Assembly: GCA_902574035.1 (NCBI GenBank) | Contig: CACGMC010000006.1 | Coordinates: 1 to 47,077 of the forward strand | Direction of reading: 5' to 3' | Length of the DNA: 47,077 nucleotides | Origin: an uncultured Pelagibacteraceae bacterium | GTDB lineage: Bacteria; Pseudomonadota; Alphaproteobacteria; Pelagibacterales; Pelagibacteraceae | In this document: piece by piece, positions 9,340 through 18,485 of the stretch | Layout: each line of letters starts with the position of its first letter | Numbering within the stretch: the first letter of the stretch is position 1 | Program-made: the position numbers and the translations under genes | Notes under the pieces: generated by a model | Database searches by the model: none | Seen by the model: the letters and a program-made list of their open reading frames with translations, nothing else | What the model was told of the DNA's origin: nothing

Positions 9340-10127
9340 TGGAACAAAAAAAATTTAAAATAGTAGAATCAAAAAAAACAAGATATATTTTACCAAATAT
9401 TTTAACCATAGCTGGTGTTTGTTTAGGTATAAGTTCAATAAAATTTTCACTTGATTTAAATTTTAGTATGGCTGTTATTTTTATAACATTAGCAGCAATA
9501 TTAGATGCCTTAGACGGAAGAATAGCGAGACTAATAAAAGGAACGTCTGATTTTGGTAAAGAATTAGACTCTCTAACAGACTTTGTAAGTTTTGGAATAG
9601 CTCCAGCTTTTATAATTTATTTTTGGGAACTTAATAAATATGGAAAATTAGGTTGGGCTATTACGTTGATATACTCTGTTTGTTGCGTTCTTAGGTTAGC
9701 AAGATTTAACTTAACAAAATTCAAACCCGAGGAATATTGGAAACAAAATTATTTTGAAGGGGTTCCCTCGCCAATAGGAGCTTTATTAATTTTATCTCCT
9801 CTAGTTCTTGAGCTTATTGAATTTAATTTTTTGTTGAATATAAATTACTTTGTGCCCATATTTACAATAATTATAGCAGTGTTATTAATTAGTAAAGTTC
9901 CAACATATTCATTTAAAAAAATTAAAATAAAGCCCACTTTAACAGTTTTTATTCTTTTAGGGATTGGAATCTCTTTAGTGACCTTAATGTTCTTTACTTT
10001 TGAAACATTATTAGGTTTTAGTTTACTTTATATTTTGTCAATACCGATAGCTTGCATTACCTACTTTAATAAAAAGAATTCAGTTATAATTGATAATTCT
10101 GAGGATGAACATGAAGATATTTTATAA
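9339..10127 (+). CDS. pssA: CDP-diacylglycerol-serine O-phosphatidyltransferase
   Basis: Joins serine to CDP-diacylglycerol to give phosphatidylserine, the substrate of the preceding psd product. It is an integral membrane protein of 262 residues with several transmembrane helices. The CDP-alcohol phosphatidyltransferase signature DG-x2-AR-x8-G-x3-D-x3-D is complete, from DG at residues 59-60 to Asp77 and Asp81 (LDSLTD). The start overlaps the psd stop and its stop overlaps the rlmE start, both as TAATG, which implies translational coupling. The context (psd-pssA) is the classical phosphatidylethanolamine pair. Confidence 0.97.
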   Translation: MEQKKFKIVESKKTRYILPNILTIAGVCLGISSIKFSLDLNFSMAVIFITLAAILDALDGRIARLIKGTSDFGKELDSLTDFVSFGIAPAFIIYFWELNKYGKLGWAITLIYSVCCVLRLARFNLTKFKPEEYWKQNYFEGVPSPIGALLILSPLVLELIEFNFLLNINYFVPIFTIIIAVLLISKVPTYSFKKIKIKPTLTVFILLGIGISLVTLMFFTFETLLGFSLLYILSIPIACITYFNKKNSVIIDNSEDEHEDIL

Positions 10128-10744
10128 TGAAAAAAAACAAAAGTTCCAAAAACTGGGTAATTCAACAGCACAGGGATCAATACTTCAAACAAGCAAAAAG
10201 CTCTGGATTTAGGTCTAGATCGGCGTACAAACTTTTAGAACTCAATAAAAAATTCAAATTCTTTTCAAAATGTAAAACAGTCATTGATCTTGGTAGTTAT
10301 CCAGGAGGCTGGTCTCAGGTTTTGAAAAAAAATCTTAAAAATTGTAAAATTTTATCAGTAGATATTAAAAAAATGGAAAAAATTGAAGGTGTGGATTTTT
10401 TATGTTGTGATTTTCGAGAGGAAGAATCAAAAGACAAAATATTAAAAAAACTTAATAATAAAGCCGATTTACTGATTTCTGATATGGCTGCTGATACCAC
10501 TGGTAATAAAGATCTTGATTGTATTAGAACAAATGCTCTTTGTGCTGAAGTGATTGAATTTTCTACCTTTGTGATAAAGGACAGCGGCGTGGTTATTTCT
10601 AAGCTTTTTAATGGTGCAGATTTTCTAGATGTTAAAAATTTGGCTCATAATAAATTTCACAAAGTCAATTTTTATAAACCAGAGTCCAGCCGAGATTATT
10701 CCAAGGAGACTTATATACATTGTGCGGGAATTAAGACTTTATAA
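10127..10744 (+). CDS. rlmE: 23S rRNA 2'-O-ribose uridine methyltransferase (FtsJ family)
   Basis: Methylates the 2'-OH of a conserved uridine in helix 92 of 23S rRNA during late large-subunit assembly, using S-adenosylmethionine. The 205-residue protein has the SAM-binding motif VIDLGSYPGGWSQ (residues 52-64). The full K-D-K-E catalytic tetrad is visible: Lys35 (SAYKLLEL), Asp119 (ISDMAAD), Lys159 (VISKLF) and Glu194 (YSKETYIHC). Usual length for the family. It is coupled to pssA upstream, with guaB 26 bases downstream. Confidence 0.96.
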   Translation: MKKNKSSKNWVIQQHRDQYFKQAKSSGFRSRSAYKLLELNKKFKFFSKCKTVIDLGSYPGGWSQVLKKNLKNCKILSVDIKKMEKIEGVDFLCCDFREEESKDKILKKLNNKADLLISDMAADTTGNKDLDCIRTNALCAEVIEFSTFVIKDSGVVISKLFNGADFLDVKNLAHNKFHKVNFYKPESSRDYSKETYIHCAGIKTL

Positions 10745-10770
10745 ATTTACAAAATTGTATATAAGTTTAT

Positions 10771-11850
10771 ATGGAACCAATAAAAGAAGCTCTTACTTTT
10801 GACGATGTATTATTATTGCCACAATTTTCAACAATTGTGCCAGCAAACACAGATTTAAATGTTAATTTATCAGATAAAATAAGTTTAAAACTCCCATTTA
10901 TATCATCAGCCATGGATACAGTTACAGAATCCAACATGGCTATTGCTATGGGAAAAAACGGGGGAATCGGTGTTATTCATAGAAATCTAAAAATTAAAAA
11001 ACAGTGTGAGGAAATTAAAAAAGTAAAAAAAGAACGTTTTAAAGTGGGGGCAGCAATAGGAACATCTCAATCAGAACTTAAAAGAGCAAAAAATTTAATT
11101 GACTCTGGCACTGACATGATCGTTATTGATACAGCTCATGGTCATAGTAAAAATGTTTTAAAGATGTTAGATAAGATTAAAAAATTTTCAAATAAAATTA
11201 CAATTTGTGTAGGCAATATTGCTACTGGAGACGCAGCAAAACTTCTTTACAACTCTGGAGCCGATATATTAAAAGTTGGAATAGGACCAGGATCTATTTG
11301 TACCACTAGAATGGTTGCAGGAATAGGAGTTCCTCAAATAACAGCACTGTTAGATGTTAAAAAAGCAATGAATAAAAAAAAAATCAAGATAATTTCCGAT
11401 GGTGGGATAAAATTTTCTGGAGACATAATTAAAGCTATAGCTGCAGGTGCAGATGCTATAATGATGGGCTCAATTTTTGCAGGTACAGAAGAAAGTCCAG
11501 GAAAAAAATTTAAAATCAATAACAAATTATATAAGCTATATAGAGGAATGGGCTCGATAGGTGCAATGTCATCAGGATCTTCAGACAGATATTTTCAAAA
11601 AAATTATAAAGATAAGTCTAAATTCGTTCCTGAAGGAGTGGAAAGTCGAGTATTATTTAAAGGAAAAATTTCAAAAATAATTTATCAATTACAAGGAGGC
11701 CTAAGATCTTCAATGGGATATATAGGTGCACAAACGATCAATGAAGTAAGAAAAAAATCCAAGTTTATAAAAATTACAAAAGCAGGCTTTTACGAAAGCA
11801 TGGTTCACAGCGTTGAGGCGATAAATAGTACGGCAAATTATAAATTATGA
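10771..11850 (+). CDS. guaB: IMP dehydrogenase lacking the CBS (Bateman) domains
   Basis: Oxidises IMP to XMP with NAD+, the first committed step to GMP; guaA follows one gene later. The catalytic barrel is complete, with GPGSICTTR (catalytic Cys177), [11 protein letters not shown], the flap region [18 protein letters not shown] and FVPEGVE. The protein has only 359 residues against about 490 for typical IMPDH. The gap falls exactly where the two CBS repeats are normally inserted: [11 protein letters not shown] (to residue 90) runs straight into KVGAAIGTS. The Bateman domain, which binds ATP/GTP and tunes the enzyme in other bacteria, is therefore absent. GMP reductase is a related alternative, but the flap and the neighbour guaA favour IMPDH. 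Its stop overlaps the next start (ATGA). Confidence 0.95.
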   Translation: MEPIKEALTFDDVLLLPQFSTIVPANTDLNVNLSDKISLKLPFISSAMDTVTESNMAIAMGKNGGIGVIHRNLKIKKQCEEIKKVKKERFKVGAAIGTSQSELKRAKNLIDSGTDMIVIDTAHGHSKNVLKMLDKIKKFSNKITICVGNIATGDAAKLLYNSGADILKVGIGPGSICTTRMVAGIGVPQITALLDVKKAMNKKKIKIISDGGIKFSGDIIKAIAAGADAIMMGSIFAGTEESPGKKFKINNKLYKLYRGMGSIGAMSSGSSDRYFQKNYKDKSKFVPEGVESRVLFKGKISKIIYQLQGGLRSSMGYIGAQTINEVRKKSKFIKITKAGFYESMVHSVEAINSTANYKL

Positions 11851-12269
11851 TTAAATTTAGGTATTCACTTTTTATAATAATTTTTCTAATTTTTTCAAAT
11901 GCAAAAGCTGAACTAAGCAATTTTGAAAAAGGAAAAGACTTATTTAATAACAAAAAATATGATCAAGCAAAATTTAAATTTGAGCAGGATATTGTATTTA
12001 ATCCCAAAAATGAAAATTCTTACTTGTATTTGGCAAAGATTTTTAATTTTAAAAAAAATAATATTCAAGAAGAAAAAAACTTAAATACAGTAATTTTACT
12101 AAACCCCAAAAATGAAGAAGCAATTTTTAATCTTGCATTGCTTAAAATAAGAAAATCAAATTACGAGGAAACAAAAACATTAATTGAAAATTTTAAAAAA
12201 GTTTGCAAAACTCTATGCCAGAGAACATCGGATTTACAAAACAAACTAGATGCGGTGTTAAAAAAGTAA
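11847..12269 (+). CDS. Small exported TPR-like protein between guaB and guaA
   Basis: A 140-residue protein with an N-terminal signal peptide (hydrophobic to about residue 19, ending ...SNAKA), so it is probably periplasmic. The mature part has tetratricopeptide-like helical repeats: FEKGKDLFNNKKYDQAKFKF, then ENSYLYLAKIFNFKKNN, then EEAIFNLALLKIRKSNYEE. Two cysteines near the C-terminus (in KVCKTLCQR) could form a disulphide. It starts within the guaB stop (4-base overlap), and guaA starts on the base after its stop, so it is translated with the GMP-synthesis genes. A functional link to them is not evident, and I cannot assign a function. Confidence 0.85.
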   Translation: MIKFRYSLFIIIFLIFSNAKAELSNFEKGKDLFNNKKYDQAKFKFEQDIVFNPKNENSYLYLAKIFNFKKNNIQEEKNLNTVILLNPKNEEAIFNLALLKIRKSNYEETKTLIENFKKVCKTLCQRTSDLQNKLDAVLKK

Positions 12270-13841
12270 ATGTTATCAGCAGATAATCAAAAAGAAAAAA
12301 AAAAAATAATTATTATAGATTTCGGCTCTCAATTAACAAAACTTATAGCAAGAAGAGTAAGAGAATTAGGAGTTTATTGCGAGATATTAAATTTAAAAGA
12401 ATTTAAAAGAATAAAGAATTTCAACTCAGTAAAAGGCATTATTTTGTCTGGAGGACCTTCAACAGTTACTAAAAAAGTTTACCCTAAAATTCCAAAAAAC
12501 ATATTCGAAAAGAAAATTCCTATTTTAGGTATTTGTTATGGATTGCAACTAATTTCAAAAGTGTTAGGTGGAAAAATTAAAAAATCTCAGAGAAAAAGAG
12601 AATTTGGAGAAGCGATTTTAAAAGAGAAATTAAAATCAATTTTATTTAAAAACTTTTTCACAGATAAAAAGGCTAAAGTTTGGATGAGTCACCAAGATGC
12701 AGTTTTTAAATTACCAAAAAATTTTAAAAATATAGCCTCAACAAATAACTCAAAATTTACCGCAATTCAAAATGAAAAGAGAAGAATATACGGAATACAA
12801 TTTCACCCTGAAGCAACTCATACAAAAAAAGGTTTTGTGATAATAAAAAATTTTATTTTAAAAATTTGTAAAATGAAACGTAACTGGATTATAGGAGTTG
12901 AAAAAAATAGAATTATAAAAGATTTAAAAAATAAGATAAAGAATGATAAAGTTATTTGCGCACTTTCAGGAGGTGTAGACAGTAGTGTAGTTGCTTTGTT
13001 AGTAAATAAAGCAATTAAGAATAATCTAAAATGTATTATGGTTGATACCGGTCTTTTAAGAAAAAACGAATTTAAAAAATCTTACTCACTTTTTAAATAC
13101 AAATATAGATTAAATGTAAAATTAATTAATTCTCAAAAATTATTTTTTAATAAACTTAAAAATATAATTGATCCTGAAAAAAAAAGAAAAATTATCGGAA
13201 GTCTTTTCATTAAAATATTTGAGCAAGAGGCTAAAAAATTCAAAAATGTCAAATATCTCGCGCAAGGAACTCTTTATCCTGATATAATTGAAAGCAAATC
13301 TTCCACTGGCAGCAAGTCATCTAAAATAAAATCGCATCATAATGTAGGAGGTCTCCCCAAAAAGATGAAGTTAAAGTTAATAGAACCTCTTAAAGAGTTA
13401 TTTAAAGATGAAGTTAGAAATTTAGGAAAATCGTTAAAACTTGACTCATTACTATTAAAAAAACATCCTTTCCCTGGGCCCGGTCTAGCTATAAGAATCA
13501 TTGGGAAGATTACTGAAAAAAAAATTAAAATTTTACAAAATGCTGATGATATATTTATAAAAAGTTTAATAAAATACAGACTTTATGATAAAATTTGGCA
13601 AGCTTATGCTGCGCTCTTACCAATCAAAACTGTAGGCGTTATGGGCGATACTAGGACTTTTGAATATACCTGTTTATTAAGGGCAGTTACTTCAGAAGAT
13701 GGCATGACAGCTGCCAAATACAATTTCACTAACGAATTTTTAAGTAAAATATCTAACAAAATTATAAATGAAGTTTCAGGTATCAACAGAGTAGTTTATG
13801 ATATAACTTCCAAACCACCTAGTACTATAGAATTAGAATAA
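12270..13841 (+). CDS. guaA: GMP synthase (glutamine-hydrolysing)
   Basis: Converts XMP to GMP using ATP and the amide nitrogen of glutamine. The 523-residue two-domain enzyme has an N-terminal class I glutamine amidotransferase with GICYGLQL (Cys89) and QFHPEATH (His179, Glu181). An ATP-pyrophosphatase domain with the PP-loop SGGVDSS (233-239) follows. The C-terminal dimerisation domain has [12 protein letters not shown] and ends in [10 protein letters not shown], the expected GuaA terminus. The leader is A-rich with no evident ribosome-binding site, but it begins immediately after the TPR gene. Its stop overlaps the panB start (TAATG). Confidence 0.98.
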   Translation: MLSADNQKEKKKIIIIDFGSQLTKLIARRVRELGVYCEILNLKEFKRIKNFNSVKGIILSGGPSTVTKKVYPKIPKNIFEKKIPILGICYGLQLISKVLGGKIKKSQRKREFGEAILKEKLKSILFKNFFTDKKAKVWMSHQDAVFKLPKNFKNIASTNNSKFTAIQNEKRRIYGIQFHPEATHTKKGFVIIKNFILKICKMKRNWIIGVEKNRIIKDLKNKIKNDKVICALSGGVDSSVVALLVNKAIKNNLKCIMVDTGLLRKNEFKKSYSLFKYKYRLNVKLINSQKLFFNKLKNIIDPEKKRKIIGSLFIKIFEQEAKKFKNVKYLAQGTLYPDIIESKSSTGSKSSKIKSHHNVGGLPKKMKLKLIEPLKELFKDEVRNLGKSLKLDSLLLKKHPFPGPGLAIRIIGKITEKKIKILQNADDIFIKSLIKYRLYDKIWQAYAALLPIKTVGVMGDTRTFEYTCLLRAVTSEDGMTAAKYNFTNEFLSKISNKIINEVSGINRVVYDITSKPPSTIELE

Positions 13842-14614
13842 TGATTATTAAAATAAAAAATCTTTTAAATAAAAAAAATAAAAAAAAGTTAGTTTGTTTA
13901 ACTTCATACTCTAAATCTATATCTCGAATACTAGATAAACACTGCGATATAATTTTAGTAGGAGATTCATTAGAAAATGTACTATATGGAATGAAAACAA
14001 CACACAATTTAAAGCTAGAAACAATGATTAATCACGCAAAATCTGTTGTATCAGGGACAAAGAAATCTTTAGTGGTGGTAGATATGCCAAAGAATAGTTA
14101 TAGAAATCCAAGAGAGGCTTTAAAAAATGCAAAACTTATAATGAAAAAAACAAAATGCGACGCAATAAAGATCGAGAATAATTCTTTGAACTTAAGTATA
14201 GTAAAAGTTCTAACCAAATCAAAAATTGATGTTATGGGGCATATAGGATATACACCGCAATTTAAAAAAAAATTTAAAGTTGAAGGTAAAAGCAAAAGAG
14301 AGGAAATGAAATTATTAAGACATGCAAAAAATATTGAAAAAGCTGGAGCTTTTTCAATAGTCTTAGAGTGTATCGCAAGAAAAGCAGCACAAAAAATCAC
14401 AAAATCATTAAAAATTCCAACTATAGGAATAGGCTCTTCCAAATTATGTGATGGTCAAATATTAGTTACTGATGATTTATTGGGCCTAAGTGGCTTTTAC
14501 CCAAAATTTGTGAAAAAATACGCTAATTTAGAAAAGATTATAGATAAATCAGTGAAAAAATATACTAAAGATGTAAAATCTAATAAATTCCCAAAAAATA
14601 TTAATAGTTTTTAA
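13841..14614 (+). CDS. panB: 3-methyl-2-oxobutanoate hydroxymethyltransferase
   Basis: Makes ketopantoate from 2-oxoisovalerate and 5,10-methylene-tetrahydrofolate, the first step of pantothenate (vitamin B5) synthesis. The 257-residue protein has the family's metal and substrate motifs in order: ILVGDSLENVLYG (metal Asp), VVVDMP (second Asp), CDAIKIEN (Lys and Glu), HIGYTPQ, and VLECIA (catalytic Glu). IGIGSSKLCDGQILVTDDLLG follows. The usual GDSLGMV is GDSLENV here, a mild divergence. No panC or panD is in the window, so whether the cell makes pantothenate cannot be decided. It is coupled to guaA. Confidence 0.95.
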   Translation: MIIKIKNLLNKKNKKKLVCLTSYSKSISRILDKHCDIILVGDSLENVLYGMKTTHNLKLETMINHAKSVVSGTKKSLVVVDMPKNSYRNPREALKNAKLIMKKTKCDAIKIENNSLNLSIVKVLTKSKIDVMGHIGYTPQFKKKFKVEGKSKREEMKLLRHAKNIEKAGAFSIVLECIARKAAQKITKSLKIPTIGIGSSKLCDGQILVTDDLLGLSGFYPKFVKKYANLEKIIDKSVKKYTKDVKSNKFPKNINSF

Positions 14615-14616
14615 TT

Positions 14617-15183
14617 ATGGAAGAAGAAATTATAACAAAACCAAAAATAAATTTTAGAGAAATATTTAAAAAAAATAAAATTAAATTTCTTTCTATTACC
14701 GTTCTTATAATTATTTCTATTATAGGCTTTATACTACTGAGTGAATATAAGACTAAACAAAATATAGATATTTCAGAAAAATATAATAAAGCAAAAATAC
14801 TTATTGAAAATAATAGATCTGAAGAAGCTTTTAAAATTTTAGAGAAAATTATCTATGACGCAAATAGATTTTATTCACCATCTGCTTTAAATTTAATTAT
14901 TGATAACAATTTAGTAAAAGATAAAAATAAAATTTTATCCTATTTTGATCAAATCATTTCTAGTAGTAAATTAGACTCAGAAACAAAAAATTTATTTATC
15001 GTAAAAAAAGTAATGTTTATTGGCGATGATATAAATGAAAATGAGTTAATAAGTACTTTAAAACCTATAATACAATCCGATTCTCTTTGGAGAGATACTT
15101 CTTCAAATTATATAAAAAAATATTATTTATCTAAAGGCGAATTTAATAAAGCACAAGAATTTGAAACTTTGATAAGTAAATGA
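14617..15183 (+). CDS. YfgM-like membrane-anchored tetratricopeptide protein
   Basis: 188 residues: a short charged cytoplasmic N-terminus, a single transmembrane segment (about residues 23-42), and a periplasmic helical part with TPR-like repeats (KYNKAKILIENNRSEEAFKIL, then further helices). This architecture and its place directly before a BamB-like lipoprotein match the yfgM-bamB pair of other proteobacteria. There YfgM contacts SecYEG and periplasmic chaperones. Sequence similarity is low by eye, so the assignment rests on architecture and synteny. It starts two bases after panB and overlaps the next gene by 4 bases. Confidence 0.7.
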   Translation: MEEEIITKPKINFREIFKKNKIKFLSITVLIIISIIGFILLSEYKTKQNIDISEKYNKAKILIENNRSEEAFKILEKIIYDANRFYSPSALNLIIDNNLVKDKNKILSYFDQIISSSKLDSETKNLFIVKKVMFIGDDINENELISTLKPIIQSDSLWRDTSSNYIKKYYLSKGEFNKAQEFETLISK

Positions 15184-16505
15184 ATAAATTTTATTATTTA
15201 ATTATTCTTCTTTTTTTTTTTAGCAGTTGTTCCTTTGATAAAAGCAGTGGAATTTGGACAGGAAGTGAAAAGATATCCAAAAAAGATAACAATAATCAAA
15301 ATTTGGAGCCTATTTTTAAAAAAGAAAATGATTTAATTAAAAATAAAGAACTTACCTCAAATCAAATTTTAAAATTTGGAAACCCAATTCCTTTTTCTAA
15401 TTGGAGTCAGAGTTATCAAAATAACTTTAATAATATTGGCAATGTATCGTTTTTAAACGTGGGAAATTATAAAAAATATTCCAAGGTATCAAAAGCTAAA
15501 GTAAATAATAATATACTCATTTATGAGAATAATTTATTTTTTTCAGATCAGAAAGGAAATATTGGAGTTTTTTCGCTCGAAAAAAACCAATTAATATTTA
15601 AGTATAATTTTTATAAAAAAAAAATGAAAAGAACCGAAAAAATTATTGAAATAATAATTAAAAACGGCTCTATAATTGCTGCAGATAATTTTGGTTACAT
15701 TTATTCAATCGATTATAAAAAAAAAAAACTTAATTGGGCTAAGAACTTTTTGGTTCCTTTTAGATCAAATCTGAAAATCATGGGTAATATATTATTTTTG
15801 ACAGACGAAAAAAATAAAGTCATTTTAATAGATATAAAAGATGGAAAAAAAATTAATGAACTTTATACTCAACCGTCAAAGACAGTTTCAAAATTTAAAA
15901 GTAGTTTAGCTTTGGATAGAAATAACAATTTATTGTTTTTATCTACAAGTGGTTCCCTATATTCATTGAACTTAATTAATCAAAAAACAATAAATTGGAT
16001 CCAAAATTTTAAAAAAGAAAGTGAAATTATTTTTAATGCAAATCCCGTTGTAGTTTCTGATAATGATATAATGATATCTACAAATAACAATATTTCTTTA
16101 GTTAATATTAACGGTCAAAGACTTTGGAATTTAAATATAGAGTCAAACATATCTCCAATTATTTCGGGGAATATTATTTTTACCATAACTCATGATAATT
16201 ACTTAGTACTGATTAATAAAGTTACAGGTAAAATAATATATTCAAAAAATATTCATTCAATAATAGAGAAAGATTATAAAAAAAATTTTAAAAAAAAAAT
16301 TAATCAGATAAATCATATTTATTTGACTGATAAAAAAATATTATTAATATCAAATAATTCATATTTTATTGAGATCAAAGTTGATAAATATATTAATGTA
16401 AGTTCTATTAAAAAAAATCCATTTGATATTTCGAGCGATATAATTCTTTTAAAAAATGAAATGGTTTTCATAGATAGTTCAAAAAGAATATATAAGGTTA
16501 ATTAA
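15180..16505 (+). CDS. bamB: BamB-like outer membrane lipoprotein (PQQ-repeat propeller)
   Basis: Likely accessory lipoprotein of the BAM complex, which inserts beta-barrel proteins into the outer membrane. The 441-residue protein starts with a lipoprotein signal ending in FFSSC (Cys17 to be acylated). A beta-propeller follows with repeated PQQ-like blades such as IYSIDYKKKKLNWAKNF, LYSLNLINQKTINWIQNF and ISLVNINGQRLWNLNI. Position after a YfgM-like gene supports BamB. In many proteobacteria der (engA) follows; here purF converges instead, sharing TTAA with this gene's stop. An 11-base T run lies in the signal-peptide codons. It could be another PQQ-repeat lipoprotein, hence moderate certainty. 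Confidence 0.78.
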   Translation: MNKFYYLIILLFFFSSCSFDKSSGIWTGSEKISKKDNNNQNLEPIFKKENDLIKNKELTSNQILKFGNPIPFSNWSQSYQNNFNNIGNVSFLNVGNYKKYSKVSKAKVNNNILIYENNLFFSDQKGNIGVFSLEKNQLIFKYNFYKKKMKRTEKIIEIIIKNGSIIAADNFGYIYSIDYKKKKLNWAKNFLVPFRSNLKIMGNILFLTDEKNKVILIDIKDGKKINELYTQPSKTVSKFKSSLALDRNNNLLFLSTSGSLYSLNLINQKTINWIQNFKKESEIIFNANPVVVSDNDIMISTNNNISLVNINGQRLWNLNIESNISPIISGNIIFTITHDNYLVLINKVTGKIIYSKNIHSIIEKDYKKNFKKKINQINHIYLTDKKILLISNNSYFIEIKVDKYINVSSIKKNPFDISSDIILLKNEMVFIDSSKRIYKVN

Positions 16506-17983
16506 GAGCTAGATTTATTACTTAACAACGAAAGTTGAGTTATTTTTTCATTACCTAGTTTATCTAGCGCTTTTACAGGATACTCGCCAGTAAAATAGTG
16601 ATCACTAAATTGAGGATAATTATTATTTCTCTCCTCCTTTAATAAAGCTTTATATAGTCCATTTATACTTAAAAAATTGCAACTTGCTGCGCCTAAAAAT
16701 TCACAAATTTCATTTGTATTTTTACTACTTGAAAGCAACTCTCTTTTAGTCGGCATGTCTACCCCATAAAAATCAGGATATTTAATTTCAGGGCAAGCTA
16801 TTCTTACATGAACTTTTTTAGCTCCAGCTTTGTAAAGCATTTTTACTATTTTACTACATGTAGTTCCTCTTACTAAAGAGTCATCAATAAGAACAACTGA
16901 TTTATTTTTTAAAATACTTTTTGTAGAACTTAATTTGAGTTTTACACCAAAACTTCTTATATTTTGAGTTGGTTCAATAAAAGTTCTTCCAACATAATGA
17001 TTTCTTATTAGTCCAAGTTCAAATTTTATTTTTGAAAACTGCGAATAACCTATTGCGGCTGGCACTCCAGAATCCGGCACGGGTACAACAATATCAGCTT
17101 CAACTGCTGACTCTTTTGCTAGTTCTTCACCCAACCTTTTCCTATATTCATAAGCACACTCTCCACTAAGTATACTGTCAGGTCTGGCAAAATAGATATA
17201 TTCAAATACACAGGGCCTTGGTTTAATTTTGTTAAAAGGTTTAAAACTTTTAATTTGATTATTTTCTATTACAACCATTTCTCCATTTTCTACCTCTCTT
17301 ACAAACTTTGCGTCTACGATGTCTAATGCACACGTTTCGGATGCAAATATGTAGGAATTACCTAATTTTCCAATAACCAATGGTCTTATACCAAGCGGAT
17401 CTCTTATTCCTATTAATTTTTTATTTGTCAAAATTACAAGAGCATAACCTCCCTGAATTTTAAATAAAGTTTCTGTTATTTTATCTAATATTTTCTCTCT
17501 TTTTGACTGAGCAATTAATTGCACTATTGTTTCAGTGTCACTTGTTGTTCTAAAAATTGATCCGTTTTTAACAAGATCATTTCTTAAAGTAATTGCATTA
17601 GTTAAATTTCCATTATGCGCAATACTTAAACCACCATGGTATAAATCTGCAAAAAAAGGTTGAATGTTTCTTAGCGAGGTTTCACCAGTTGTAGAATATC
17701 TATTATGACCAATAGCTGCATTTCCAGGTAATTTTTTAATTGTTTCAATATTTGTAAAATGATCTCCTACTAAACCTTGGCGTTTTTCAGAATGAAAAGT
17801 ATTACCATCAAAAGAAACTATTCCACATCCTTCCTGCCCTCTGTGTTGTAAAGAATGAAGGCCTAAAGCTACTAATCGAGCGGCATCACCATGGTTTGAA
17901 ATTCCAAAAACTCCACACTCTTCTTTTAACTTATCAATTTTAAATTTTTTCAATTTTTTCTTTCGTATCAATGAAATCTTCAC
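16502..17983 (-). CDS. purF: Amidophosphoribosyltransferase
   Basis: First step of purine synthesis: PRPP plus glutamine gives phosphoribosylamine. 493 residues with an N-terminal class II (Ntn) glutaminase whose nucleophile is the Cys in KEECGVFGI (Cys24 after a propeptide), HSLQHRGQEGCGIVS, and a C-terminal phosphoribosyltransferase with the PRPP loop VVLIDDSLVRGTT. The end reads SDHYFTGEYP, without the Cys pair of Fe-S-containing PurF enzymes, so I infer no cluster. A 23-residue propeptide is long; a TTG at 17953 would give 12 residues. The start lies 44 bases inside cvpA, so the two are translationally linked. Confidence 0.97.
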   Translation of the reverse strand: MKISLIRKKKLKKFKIDKLKEECGVFGISNHGDAARLVALGLHSLQHRGQEGCGIVSFDGNTFHSEKRQGLVGDHFTNIETIKKLPGNAAIGHNRYSTTGETSLRNIQPFFADLYHGGLSIAHNGNLTNAITLRNDLVKNGSIFRTTSDTETIVQLIAQSKREKILDKITETLFKIQGGYALVILTNKKLIGIRDPLGIRPLVIGKLGNSYIFASETCALDIVDAKFVREVENGEMVVIENNQIKSFKPFNKIKPRPCVFEYIYFARPDSILSGECAYEYRKRLGEELAKESAVEADIVVPVPDSGVPAAIGYSQFSKIKFELGLIRNHYVGRTFIEPTQNIRSFGVKLKLSSTKSILKNKSVVLIDDSLVRGTTCSKIVKMLYKAGAKKVHVRIACPEIKYPDFYGVDMPTKRELLSSSKNTNEICEFLGAASCNFLSINGLYKALLKEERNNNYPQFSDHYFTGEYPVKALDKLGNEKITQLSLLSNKSSS

Positions 17984-18485
17984 TAGACGGAAATTCCTCT
18001 ATCAATATCTCACTGCCTTTATTTATAAATTCAAAAGTAAAAGCATCTTCTGCTGATATACCCCAATTTTGAAAAGGATAAAACCAATTTAATATGGAAA
18101 ATATACACACAGTAACCACATAACCCTTGAAAACACCAAATAACATCCCAAAAATTTTGTCAATTGATCCAACACCTGTCCACTTAACTGCTTTACCTAA
18201 AGCCTTTCCCATTACAATTGTTAAAAAAAGTGTAAAAATAAATATAGTTATTCCTAAACCTACATTATTTATAAATTCAGACTCAATATAATCACTTAAA
18301 GTCGGCTGAAGCTTGGGGACTAATATAATAGTTACTACTGTAGATAAGACCCACTTCATAAAAGAAATTAGACTTAAAGAAAAACCTTTAAAAAAACATT
18401 GTATTATACAATAAATAAAAATTATTGTTACGAAAGCATCAAATAAGTTTAAATTGTTTAATATATTATCTAAAATATCACTCAT
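17940..18485 (-). CDS. cvpA: CvpA family membrane protein
   Basis: A small integral inner-membrane protein of 181 residues with four hydrophobic segments (about residues 16-34, 38-57, 73-93 and 113-133) and a charged C-terminus. CvpA proteins are widespread; E. coli CvpA was named for colicin V production, and its biochemical role is unclear. The pairing cvpA-purF is conserved in many proteobacteria and is kept here, with the purF start inside the end of cvpA. It begins within the stop of the upstream RND exporter gene (TAATG on the minus strand). Confidence 0.9.
   Translation of the reverse strand: MSDILDNILNNLNLFDAFVTIIFIYCIIQCFFKGFSLSLISFMKWVLSTVVTIILVPKLQPTLSDYIESEFINNVGLGITIFIFTLFLTIVMGKALGKAVKWTGVGSIDKIFGMLFGVFKGYVVTVCIFSILNWFYPFQNWGISAEDAFTFEFINKGSEILIEEFPSSEDFIDTKEKIEKI

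Noticed and set aside
14098-14442. 114-codon minus-strand frame inside panB
   Set aside because: Fully covered by panB, whose catalytic residues span this stretch; no independent support.
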